Shown one piece after another: positions 1 through 7,032 of a DNA stretch of 7,522 nucleotides. Both the position numbers and the translations under genes were made by a program. The notes below the pieces were generated by a model that saw only the letters and a list, made by a program, of their open reading frames with translations, searched no databases and was not told the DNA's origin. Numbering within the stretch: position 1 is the first letter of the stretch; each line of letters opens with the position of its first letter. This stretch comes from a bacterium UBA3756 (lineage in GTDB: Bacteria; Bacteroidota; Bacteroidia; Bacteroidales; Bacteroidaceae): the NCBI GenBank assembly GCA_002371695.1, contig DFGG01000152.1:1-7522 (forward strand), given 5' to 3'.

Positions 1-1
1 A

Positions 2-397
2 ACGTTCATTCTTGAGGTTGATGATTGTATAGCAGCCTATTTCTGCTTGCTTAACGACAAAATTAGTAAGGATGAAGTAATTGGTAGTAGATGGAAAAAG
101 ATTAAGAGCAATTTCCCCCGTGACAAACAGTTTCGCAGTTATCCCACAATTAAGATAGGCCGTTTTGCGGTATCCTTGGATTTCCGAGGCAGGCAAATTG
201 GGACTGACCTTATGGGACGATTGCTGGAAATGCTGAATGTGCGACAGGGAGCTTCCGCATTCCGTTACGTCACTGTTGATGCCTATCTCTCCGCCGTCCC
301 TTTCTACGAAAAGAACGGTTTCGTTCATCTGACGAAGAAGGACGAGGACGAGCATACTCGCCTCATGTTCTTCGATATGATGGATATTGCTGGATAG
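2..397 (+). CDS. GNAT-family N-acetyltransferase, 3' part (5' end outside window)
   Basis: The reading frame is open from the window edge to the TAG at 395-397, giving 131 residues; the true start lies upstream. A TTG at 47 is in frame but is probably internal, because the preceding codons (FILEVDDCIAAYF) read as normal GNAT protein. The acetyl-CoA binding region is seen as a beta strand IGRFAVS, then RGRQIGTDLM, then a helix. The late VTVDAY strand and the FYEKNGF motif are typical of the C-terminal half of the fold. GNAT enzymes move an acetyl group from acetyl-CoA to an amine; the substrate cannot be read here. In the usual R/Q-x-x-G-x-G/A loop the first glycine is Gln. The overall pattern resembles small GNAT proteins that include tRNA-acetylating toxins, but no antitoxin is visible because the upstream DNA is missing. 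It converges on the methyltransferase gene with 22 bases between the stops and no clear terminator hairpin. Confidence 0.85.
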   Translation, partial: TFILEVDDCIAAYFCLLNDKISKDEVIGSRWKKIKSNFPRDKQFRSYPTIKIGRFAVSLDFRGRQIGTDLMGRLLEMLNVRQGASAFRYVTVDAYLSAVPFYEKNGFVHLTKKDEDEHTRLMFFDMMDIAG

Positions 398-419
398 GTT
401 CTGCATATCAATTCTTCTT

Positions 420-3400
420 TTATTCCTCTTCAAACATCCGCTTCTGGAACTCTTCTTCTGTCAGCACCACCTTCCAGTGTTCTTCATCACGGCGCAGGTT
501 GGGCAGCGTATTGTCACCATTCACGTAGATGACATCAAACTCTGTGTCGCGGGTGCGAAAGTCCATCTTGTCGAAGAACATACACAGCTGGTTGTTGTCC
601 ACCACCTTGCAGTTGCGCCAGATGACCAGTGTCTTCAGTCCGTCACGATGCGTCCGACCCTGCACCACGCAGATATTGTCATCCTGATACCAGTCTTCTG
701 TCTCCACGTTCAGGCCTATCAGATAGTTGAAGGTCTCCACCATATCCACCTTCGTTGTAACCAGTTCGTTGTCGCGAGTGGTCTTCAGCGTCATCTCAAA
801 GGGGTTTTCAAACCATTTCAGGTTCAGCAGCGAGTCGCGAGTCTCTGTGTTGAGCATATAGCTGAGCATGTAGCTCTCCCTGAACTCGTCAGGCTGGAAG
901 TCCAGCTCTTGCTTCTTGACTTCCAGATTGTTCAGCGTGTCCTCGTATTGCTCTAAGCGGATGTATTTGAAGCATTGGCTGATGCCTGTGGTTCTGTTTT
1001 GGGGCTTTTGGCTTTCCCATTCATTACAATATACAATCTTAATAATTCTTTCTCTTGTAGCATTATCAAAATAATTGCCCATCTCGCACAAAATATACTT
1101 TCTACACCCTTTGTCAGTTCGATTTAAATTGATAACGGCATTTCCCGTTGTCCCACTACCAGCAAAGAAATCTAAAAACACAGCATTGGTATCTGCATTT
1201 TCAATCTTCAAAGAGTCCTCAACTGCATGAATAGACTTTGGGTAGCTAAACTTATTTTTACCAAGAATCTCAGCGAGTATATTCGCTCCAAATGTTGATG
1301 CAGAATACTCTGGTTTGTCCCACATTGTAAAGGGCTGCATACCCTCATTCTTCATTCGACCTTTATAGTAAACAGACGGTTTGCCGCTTCTGTCTCTTCT
1401 GACGCCCAAATCATTATCTTCCTTCATCTGCAATAAAGTTGCCATTGCATACTTCCATGTTCTTATTCTTCCTGTTTCATCAACAGGAAGAGATACGACC
1501 TCGTCACAATTGGGCTCCTCTAAAATTTTATATTCACCTAACTGTTCATCCCATTCTAACTGGGGTATTCTAAAATTTGACAAATCTGTTTTCACGAATA
1601 TTGGATATACCATTTTGGGAGATTCTTGACTATACTGGGCTCTCAGATTTCTCCATTCAAAATTGCCTTTTTCATCAACTTCTCCATATCTTGACAGCTG
1701 GTTCTCATTTCTTTCCCAACAGTTAACTTTTGCATTTTGAACACCAAAGAAAAGACCATATTCATGTGAAATTTGGAAACCTGTTACGCTAGAACGCCCT
1801 TGAGGATTATTCTTTATTATAACAGTCCCCAAGAAATTCTCTTTACCATAAATTGAGTTGAGAATAAAATACAATTCATGTACTTGAAAATCATCTATGG
1901 TCGTACATGACATACAATTGTCAGAAAGAAGATCTTTTCCTAATAGCAATCTGTCATATATCATTGAAATCCAAGAACTGTTTTTATATCCATTGCGATA
2001 GATAATTTCTGAGGCATTTGTATTATAAGGGGGGTCTATATAGATACCACCTACAGCCTTCTTATACTTCTCCTGCAACAACTCCAACGCCTGGAAATTC
2101 TCACTATTGATAAGCAATCCATTTGTCTGCTCATCCACATTCTCCATGCTGGCAATCAGCTGGTGCTTAAACTTAGCATCGAAGAAAGCGGTATCGAGGA
2201 CAAGGAAAGGATTTTGCTTCAGGAACTCGATGGTCAAGGGCTCACTATAGGCTTCTGTCGTTAAATCCCCCTTAATCTCATCGATGGCAAAAAGGCGTAC
2301 CCATTCCTTGCGCTGGGCATCGTTGGCAATAATCTGAGGATATAGTTTCTCTGGCACACGGTCGAGCGTGATGCAATAGTCGCACTGCACCACGAACTTC
2401 TTCTTCAGCCAGAGCTTCTTTTGGAAATTCTCCAACTGTGCCAGCATCTTGATAATCTTCTGTCCTACCTGCTTGATAGCCTTGACGATGCTGAGCTGCG
2501 AGGAGATATGCTGAGGGTCAAGGTCATCGATATGTAGCACCTCGTTCTTGATATAGAAGTCCAACTCGCGACTGAGGAAACCGCCCAGGTCTTTGTGGAT
2601 GAAATAGTCGAAGGAGTTCTTGGCGGTATAGTCCGTCAGATGTTTCTCCAACAGCGTGCGGTTTGGCTCTTTGTTGGTAGGTGCCTTGACGGTCAACAGT
2701 TCCTCAAAGCCCTCTGGTATCAGCGGTTTGATTGTCTCAAATGCTTCTGCTTTCAGCGTGTCTTGCTTCGTAGCCTTTGGCATCAGTTCGTAGGTGAAGT
2801 AGATGTTCAACTCACCCTCTGCCGTTACTTCTATGGGTTTTTCGTTTTCATCCTCTGGTTGATAGAGCGCAAAGCGACGTTCCATGTTGTTCTGCGCCTT
2901 GTTATTGTTCTGCTCTGTTGTGGCATCCTTCAGCACGAAATGAACCTTACGGTGACTGGTAGGCAACACAAAGGTATAGTCGCGGAAATACTCTGAGGTC
3001 TTGATATAATACTGGTCGCTGTTGGCCCAGTGCAGCTTCACCTCCTCGCCATTATAAGGTATGGCGTAGGTATTGTCCTTATAGCGACGTTTTGACAGGA
3101 AGTCGCCACCATCGTAATAGCGGCTGAAGAAGGTCACCAAATGGGAGAACACTTCTCCCTCCATATCATCAGCACTGCCACCTTGTGCCAACTGTGCTTT
3201 CAGCTTTTTGTATTCAGCAACATGGGGGTTAGTAGCCGGCAGCGTTTCAATATCCATACCGGCAAACATCTGCTCAATCTCAGCCATACGCTGCTTGGCT
3301 TGCTGCGTATTACCTCCACTGCCTTGCAGGGCTGTTTTCACTTGTGGCAACAAATCAACTTGCAAGAAGCGATTGATCTCATCACGTTTCTGGTTCATGA

Positions 3401-3491
3401 TGCGATAGATGCCAAAGTCCAGTTCGGCATGATCCATCATGAAGATTTCTTGTAGTTTGGCGACAAACTTGTCGTAATAATTAATGGCCAT
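420..3491 (-). CDS. Beta-class (Mod-like) site-specific DNA methyltransferase, 1023 aa
   Basis: Predicted AdoMet-dependent DNA methyltransferase, probably making N6-methyladenine. The catalytic motif IV DPPY is at residues 486-489. The region after it (SSWISMIYDRLLLGKDLLS, then TIDDFQVHELYFILNSIYG, about 505-549) is typical of type III Mod-like enzymes. The AdoMet-binding motif I, DFFAGSGTTG, follows at 774-783, with an acidic LCEMG at 801-805. The order IV before I marks the beta class. The target-recognition region is expected between them, about 590-745. The protein is much longer than a usual Mod: residues 1-450 and 830-1023 form large flanking regions that I cannot assign to a fold. The ATG at 3491 lies 12 bases after the helicase stop, so the two are almost certainly co-transcribed and translationally close; only a weak purine run (AAAAGA) precedes it. 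G+C drops sharply in the catalytic/recognition part. Mod-like family is clear; modified base and site are inferred or unknown. Confidence 0.93.
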   Translation of the reverse strand: MAINYYDKFVAKLQEIFMMDHAELDFGIYRIMNQKRDEINRFLQVDLLPQVKTALQGSGGNTQQAKQRMAEIEQMFAGMDIETLPATNPHVAEYKKLKAQLAQGGSADDMEGEVFSHLVTFFSRYYDGGDFLSKRRYKDNTYAIPYNGEEVKLHWANSDQYYIKTSEYFRDYTFVLPTSHRKVHFVLKDATTEQNNNKAQNNMERRFALYQPEDENEKPIEVTAEGELNIYFTYELMPKATKQDTLKAEAFETIKPLIPEGFEELLTVKAPTNKEPNRTLLEKHLTDYTAKNSFDYFIHKDLGGFLSRELDFYIKNEVLHIDDLDPQHISSQLSIVKAIKQVGQKIIKMLAQLENFQKKLWLKKKFVVQCDYCITLDRVPEKLYPQIIANDAQRKEWVRLFAIDEIKGDLTTEAYSEPLTIEFLKQNPFLVLDTAFFDAKFKHQLIASMENVDEQTNGLLINSENFQALELLQEKYKKAVGGIYIDPPYNTNASEIIYRNGYKNSSWISMIYDRLLLGKDLLSDNCMSCTTIDDFQVHELYFILNSIYGKENFLGTVIIKNNPQGRSSVTGFQISHEYGLFFGVQNAKVNCWERNENQLSRYGEVDEKGNFEWRNLRAQYSQESPKMVYPIFVKTDLSNFRIPQLEWDEQLGEYKILEEPNCDEVVSLPVDETGRIRTWKYAMATLLQMKEDNDLGVRRDRSGKPSVYYKGRMKNEGMQPFTMWDKPEYSASTFGANILAEILGKNKFSYPKSIHAVEDSLKIENADTNAVFLDFFAGSGTTGNAVINLNRTDKGCRKYILCEMGNYFDNATRERIIKIVYCNEWESQKPQNRTTGISQCFKYIRLEQYEDTLNNLEVKKQELDFQPDEFRESYMLSYMLNTETRDSLLNLKWFENPFEMTLKTTRDNELVTTKVDMVETFNYLIGLNVETEDWYQDDNICVVQGRTHRDGLKTLVIWRNCKVVDNNQLCMFFDKMDFRTRDTEFDVIYVNGDNTLPNLRRDEEHWKVVLTEEEFQKRMFEEE
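1021..2036 (-). other. AT-rich segment inside the methyltransferase gene (candidate exchanged specificity cassette)
   Basis: Hand counts of G+C in 60-base blocks: 841-900 31/60, 961-1020 27/60, 1021-1080 15/60, 1861-1920 17/60, 1981-2040 19/60, 2041-2100 27/60, 2161-2220 26/60. The low block runs from about 1021 to about 2036 and encodes residues about 486-824: from the DPPY motif through the expected recognition domain and motif I to just beyond the LCEMG motif. The reading frame is intact across both edges. The flanks are close in composition to the helicase gene. The simplest reading is replacement of the catalytic and target-recognition part by recombination with a diverged allele, as is known for type III mod genes. 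An alternative is that this domain naturally has AT-rich codon use. Confidence 0.65.
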
Positions 3492-3503
3492 ATCTTGTGT
3501 CTT

Positions 3504-6341
3504 TTATTTTACTTTAAATCGGATGACAAACAGATTCTGCGTTTCTGTGGCTTTCACCATGCGTTGTTCTAAATCAAAAATCATCTGTTGGCGCTGTTGG
3601 CTAACTTCATCTTCACGTTCAAATAAGTCTTTCCTCAGTTGATTCCGTTTCTTAGTTAATTCTGCAACCTTTTTCTGAAGTTTAATCTTCTCAACAACAG
3701 ACTGAGCATTACGGGCCTCTCGCTCTGCTACTTGAATGTTGTTTTTGAGAACTTTTATTTCGTCTTCAATGCCGCCGTTGATGTCTTGCTCCCATTGGAG
3801 GATTCTTGTTTCTTCCTGCTGGAAGAATTTTAGGTTGCGAGCATCAATCTCTTTCAGTTTGGCTGTAGAATGTTGAGCGACATCTTGTTGTAAGTGCAAA
3901 CGAATATCTTCTGTTATAATATCGGATGGCTGTTCGCTTCCACCATTCAGGAAAAGCTTTTCACAATCCTCCTGAGACAGCGCAGTGCCATCATTCTGAT
4001 AAGCATTGAACAGCAGATATTGCTCGTCACTCAGGGCAGATACACCCAGAGAGGCTAAGACCAGATAGCCCTCACTGCCATTCAGATAGTCTGGCAGGTT
4101 GGCATTCATGGGCAAAGCCTGTTGGTCGAAGACTATTTCTGTATGCTCGTCGAGCGACAATGACAAGGCACTATTGATGACATGCTGAGCCAAAGGACTA
4201 CTCAGACGGTATGGTGTTGCGTCGTCTGTATTCTTCAGCATGGCGTACTTGCCTGTTCGCTGACCAGCCACAGGTGTACGCAGCACAAAGGTGTGCTGCT
4301 CGTCATTAAATACGGCCTCTTTGCTCAGCATGTATTTGGTGAGTTCCCAGAAGATGTGCTCATAGCGATTGAGAAAGATGCCCGTATCATCGCGAGTCAT
4401 GCGCAGATGCTCCTGCACATTGATGTCGAAGTTCTCCAGCACCTGTGAACGTATTTCCGTCATACGCTCGTCTATCTGCTGCTGCATCTCGTTTTGCAGT
4501 TGCTCAAAAGCATTGTTGATTTCCTCTTCGCTACGACACTGTTGGTATATCTCCCAGATGCGTGACTCTATATCAAGCGTATCTGCCTGGCCTAACACTT
4601 CATCGCTGGCACCAAACACATCGTCGAAGAGTTTGAACTTGGTAGATAGCAGATTGAATACACGCACATCAGCATAGTTGCGTGTGTTCAAGAAGTTGAC
4701 GACTACCACATCAAATTTCTGCCCATACCTATGGCACCTGCCAATGCGCTGTTCTATGCGCTGCGGGTTCCATGGGAGGTCATAATTGATGACTAAGGAA
4801 CAGAACTGGAGGTTCAAACCCTCTGCCGCTGCCTCAGTAGCAATCATGATGTCTGCCTGATGCTGAAAGTAGTCCACGGCAGCGGCCCTGCGGTCAGCCG
4901 CCTTGATACCACTCACTTTGTCTGGGTGCTCCAAGCACCACTGCTTATATATTTCATTGGTCTGAGGCTCACTGGCCTTACCATTAAACAGCACGATGCG
5001 CCCATCATAACCCGTTGATTCCAGATAGTCTTTGAGGAAAGCCTGTGTCTTGGTGGATTCTGTGAATATAAGTGCCTTACGTTCTGCACCCTCTTCTTCC
5101 AACTTTTGGAATGCTTCCTTCAGAGCCTTGCTAAGTGCCTTGGCCTTTGACTCCTTCTTGATGCCTTTGGCTTTTTCAATAAAACCTGCAATGGTTGCGA
5201 TTTCTGCTTTCAGCCGTGGGATGTCTATCTCGTCTGTATCGAAAAGTTCCGCCTCTTCCTCTGGTAACTCTTCGTATTCATCCAAGTTCCATTCTTCATC
5301 ATCTACCAAATCGTCAATGTCAAAGCGTTCTTGCTTTTCGTTCTTCAGCATGCGCTCCAGGCGCTCCTTGATATGCTCCAACGTATAGACAAGGGCGTAG
5401 GTTGATGATGCGAGAATCTTGCGGACTATCATTGTTGTGAGTTTGCGCTGGGCTGCAGGTACACTATAGATATCCTTGCGCCGCAAGAAGTCACTTATCT
5501 CCTGATAGAGCGACTGTTCTTCGTCAGTAGCCTTGAACTTCTGGGTAAGAGGCAGACGATGGGTGTAGTTGATGTATTCACGAACATCCTTTCGCAATGT
5601 TCTGGTATATAGCTTCTGTATGCGTTGGCGAAGCTCTTGAAGGTTCTCGCCTTTACCGTATTGCTTGCGGAAGGATTTCTCACTGCCAAACAAGCGGTCG
5701 TCGATGATGCTGGTCAGACCGTATAGCTCCATCAGGGAATTCTGGAAGGGTGTAGCCGTCAACAAGAGTTTGCGTACACCTGTCAGCGCATCACGCACTT
5801 CAGCAGATGTACGTGCAGAACTGCGATAGACGTTGCGCATTTTGTGGGCTTCATCTATCACGGCCAAATCGAAGGCATGAAGGAGTATGAGTTCCTTATG
5901 CTTGGCAGCAAAATTATAACTACAGATAATGGCGCGCTTAGGACTCAGCGGATTCTTACCCTCGCGCTGGTAGGCATTATAGTTCCTGGTGTCGAGTATC
6001 TCGCTGGGGATGCCGAACTTGTCTAAGAGTTCTGCTTCCCACTGCTTGCGCAGGGAGGCAGGGCAGACTATCAGAATCTTACGTTTGCCTGTAGCCCAAT
6101 ACTGGCAAATCACCAATCCTGCTTCGATGGTTTTTCCAAGTCCAACCTCGTCAGCCAGCACCACACCTTTCGACAGCGGACTACTGAAAGCAAACAGGGC
6201 TGCATCAATCTGATGGGGATTGATGTCAACGGTACTGCTCAATAGCGACTGTGACAATGAGCCCAAGTCGCCATTGGCCTGCTGTTGGGTAAGCAAAGCC
6301 GCATAGTAGCGTGCGTGATAGCGAGTGATGCCTGATGCCAC
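3504..6341 (-). CDS. SNF2-type superfamily 2 helicase/translocase, 945 aa
   Basis: Predicted ATP-driven DNA translocase. Motif I (Walker A) is DEVGLGKT at residues 64-71, the Walker B DEAH box at 163-166, motif III TATP at 195-198. The second RecA lobe carries ATEAAAEGLNLQ at 501-512 and a motif VI of the SNF2 type, QRIGRCHRYGQ, at 531-541 with two arginines suited as finger residues. HRYGQ is characteristic of SNF2/RapA-like proteins rather than type III Res. A very acidic insert lies at about 341-375 between the lobes. The C-terminal 390 residues have no motif I recognise; about 820-935 looks like a long charged coiled coil. No PD-(D/E)XK, HNH or PLD nuclease motif is visible. It is the first gene of the operon with the methyltransferase. 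The 6341 start codon is GTG; the frame stays open upstream to 6393-6395 with plausible protein sequence, so the true N terminus may be longer. Confidence 0.93.
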   Translation of the reverse strand: MASGITRYHARYYAALLTQQQANGDLGSLSQSLLSSTVDINPHQIDAALFAFSSPLSKGVVLADEVGLGKTIEAGLVICQYWATGKRKILIVCPASLRKQWEAELLDKFGIPSEILDTRNYNAYQREGKNPLSPKRAIICSYNFAAKHKELILLHAFDLAVIDEAHKMRNVYRSSARTSAEVRDALTGVRKLLLTATPFQNSLMELYGLTSIIDDRLFGSEKSFRKQYGKGENLQELRQRIQKLYTRTLRKDVREYINYTHRLPLTQKFKATDEEQSLYQEISDFLRRKDIYSVPAAQRKLTTMIVRKILASSTYALVYTLEHIKERLERMLKNEKQERFDIDDLVDDEEWNLDEYEELPEEEAELFDTDEIDIPRLKAEIATIAGFIEKAKGIKKESKAKALSKALKEAFQKLEEEGAERKALIFTESTKTQAFLKDYLESTGYDGRIVLFNGKASEPQTNEIYKQWCLEHPDKVSGIKAADRRAAAVDYFQHQADIMIATEAAAEGLNLQFCSLVINYDLPWNPQRIEQRIGRCHRYGQKFDVVVVNFLNTRNYADVRVFNLLSTKFKLFDDVFGASDEVLGQADTLDIESRIWEIYQQCRSEEEINNAFEQLQNEMQQQIDERMTEIRSQVLENFDINVQEHLRMTRDDTGIFLNRYEHIFWELTKYMLSKEAVFNDEQHTFVLRTPVAGQRTGKYAMLKNTDDATPYRLSSPLAQHVINSALSLSLDEHTEIVFDQQALPMNANLPDYLNGSEGYLVLASLGVSALSDEQYLLFNAYQNDGTALSQEDCEKLFLNGGSEQPSDIITEDIRLHLQQDVAQHSTAKLKEIDARNLKFFQQEETRILQWEQDINGGIEDEIKVLKNNIQVAEREARNAQSVVEKIKLQKKVAELTKKRNQLRKDLFEREDEVSQQRQQMIFDLEQRMVKATETQNLFVIRFKVK

Positions 6342-6392
6342 CTGCTTGTCATTTGTGCGGCCAGGCTCCCTGAAGGCTGCGAGGTTAGTAAT
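6342..6392 (-). other. Possible in-frame N-terminal extension of the helicase
   Basis: Reading upstream of the GTG at 6341 in the helicase frame gives 17 codons, ITNLAAFREPGRTNDKQ, back to an ATT at 6392-6390; one more codon (AAC) and a TGA at 6398-6396 close the frame. The extension reads as ordinary soluble protein and runs smoothly into VASGITRYHARYYA. There is no ATG, GTG or TTG in it. Either translation starts at the rare codon ATT, or it starts at the GTG and the extension is leader, or an original ATG was lost by mutation or sequencing error. Confidence 0.4.
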
Positions 6393-6677
6393 GTTTCAAA
6401 TCTCTACACCAAGGAGCATAAAAAACGTGGAGCCAGTCCTGTTGCCCGTTCCACTGAGTAAAGGCCTTCGCATTGCCCTGATTGTCGAAACGAGCAACGC
6501 AGAAAGCCCCACGCAGAATGCTATAGTAATCACCCATACAGATACACCGATAGCAGTCACGCCACCCGTGCATATACACAATATGGGCTGTCTATAAACA
6601 TCCCCAAGGGGCGTCCCCCGTTGCCTTGTTTTTGACAATCAGTTCGAGTTTGCGAAGTTCTTACTCAGTCAAAACCA

Positions 6678-6696
6678 AGGCGTCCAGAAAACGCCT
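6678..6696 (-). repeat. Short hairpin in the helicase-operon leader
   Basis: AGGCGT at 6678-6683 and ACGCCT at 6691-6696 form a perfect 6-bp stem with a 7-base loop. In minus-strand RNA the hairpin sits about 50 bases after the candidate promoter and is followed by CTTGGTTTTGAC, which includes a short T run. It could be a weak attenuator or simply leader structure. Six base pairs can arise by chance. Confidence 0.35.
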
Positions 6697-6742
6697 ATGT
6701 CCATGATGTCTGCACAGCAGCCCGAAGGTCACTATGCGTCTG

Positions 6743-6776
6743 CAAAATTACAAATTTCTTTAGACTTCTGCGCAAG
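6743..6776 (-). promoter_or_regulatory. Candidate Bacteroidota-type promoter for the helicase-methyltransferase operon
   Basis: On the minus strand, positions 6750-6743 read TAATTTTG, an exact match to the Bacteroidota -7 box TAnnTTTG. A CTTG (6776-6773) lies 22 bases upstream, near the -33 consensus TTTG with one mismatch and slightly long spacing. It is the only full TAnnTTTG match on this strand that I found between 6700 and 7080. Transcription from it would give a leader of roughly 340-390 bases before the helicase start. Confidence 0.5.
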
Positions 6777-6867
6777 ATTTGGCAGAAATATGTCAGAAGA
6801 CGCTACAAATTCCTGATTTTTCTACTTGATGTGTGAGTAAGTGACTTTTAGCTTCAGATGTCAACTT

Positions 6868-6894
6868 GTAAGCAAATGGAGGTTATTTGCTTAC
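6868..6894. repeat. Perfect 10-bp inverted repeat (possible operator)
   Basis: GTAAGCAAAT at 6868-6877 and ATTTGCTTAC at 6885-6894 are exact reverse complements separated by 7 bases. There is no T run after the right arm, so it does not look like an intrinsic terminator. It lies upstream of both candidate promoters (about 90 bases from the glnK -33 region and about 90 from the opposite one), a suitable place for a DNA-binding regulator acting on the divergent pair. Confidence 0.6.
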
Positions 6895-6903
6895 GATTCG
6901 TAA
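6891..6903. repeat. 13-bp palindrome overlapping the inverted repeat
   Basis: TTACGATTCGTAA has two 6-bp half sites around one central base. It shares TTAC with the right arm of the 10-bp inverted repeat. An additional GGTTA (6881-6885) and TAACC (6901-6905) pair spans it. The two symmetric elements cannot both form hairpins at once; as double-stranded DNA they could be adjacent or competing protein sites. Confidence 0.5.
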
Positions 6904-6979
6904 CCTTGATAGGCTTAATCGTGACAAAATGTCTAGTAGGATTTGTTTTCTTCTTAATTATTGGAAGCGTTTGCCTCGT

Positions 6980-7005
6980 TTTGCTTACAAAATGTCGTAA
7001 CTTTG
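6980..7005 (+). promoter_or_regulatory. Candidate Bacteroidota-type promoter for glnK-amt
   Basis: TAACTTTG at 6998-7005 matches the -7 consensus TAnnTTTG exactly and continues into GCACC, a common context in this phylum. Possible -33 TTTG elements are at 6980-6983 (14-base spacer, short) and 6970-6973 (24-base spacer, long), so the upstream element is not settled. Transcription would begin shortly after 7005 and give a leader of about 75 bases before the ATG at 7087. Confidence 0.65.
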
Positions 7006-7032
7006 CACCCGTTAAGAGTTCAGTAGAACGCT

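Larger units (their letters stand above)
6886..7005 (+). repeat. Imperfect direct repeat of promoter-like sequence, two copies
   Basis: Copy A (6886-6908) and copy B (6980-7005) both begin TTTGCTTAC and both end TCGTAAC-Y-TTG, with a shorter middle in copy A. Copy B contains the exact TAACTTTG -7 box; copy A has TAACCTTG, one base off, and a shorter spacer. A further 10-base repeat, ACAAAATGTC, occurs at 6924-6933 and 6987-6996. The copies may be a duplicated promoter in which one has decayed, or repeated binding sites for one regulator. Confidence 0.55.

Noticed and set aside
387..956. Plus-strand proteins of 80-190 residues within 387-6213
   Set aside because: These frames are antisense to the helicase and methyltransferase genes, whose motifs are unmistakable; the plus-strand translations resemble no family.
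2025..2036. Phase-variable repeat tract in the methyltransferase gene
   Set aside because: A run of six C/G bases falls in the DPPY codons, but it is short and imposed by the Asp-Pro-Pro codons; no longer homopolymer or tandem repeat was seen in the gene.
420..6341. Classical type III restriction-modification (mod-res)
   Set aside because: The motor has SNF2 motifs (HRYGQ motif VI), no PD-(D/E)XK nuclease motif is visible at its C terminus, gene order is helicase first, and the methyltransferase is far longer than typical Mod.
420..6341. DISARM system (drmD-drmM)
   Set aside because: A SNF2 helicase beside an adenine methyltransferase is suggestive, but no drmA, drmB or drmC gene is present: the operon is bounded by a GNAT gene and by the glnK region.
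6396..6638. 80-codon minus-strand protein just upstream of the helicase
   Set aside because: No ribosome site, no recognised family, and it overlaps another equally plausible minus-strand frame; the two compete and neither shows coding bias.
6868..6894. Invertible promoter element (inverton) or intrinsic terminator
   Set aside because: The arms are only 7 bases apart, too close to flank an invertible promoter, and no T run follows the hairpin.
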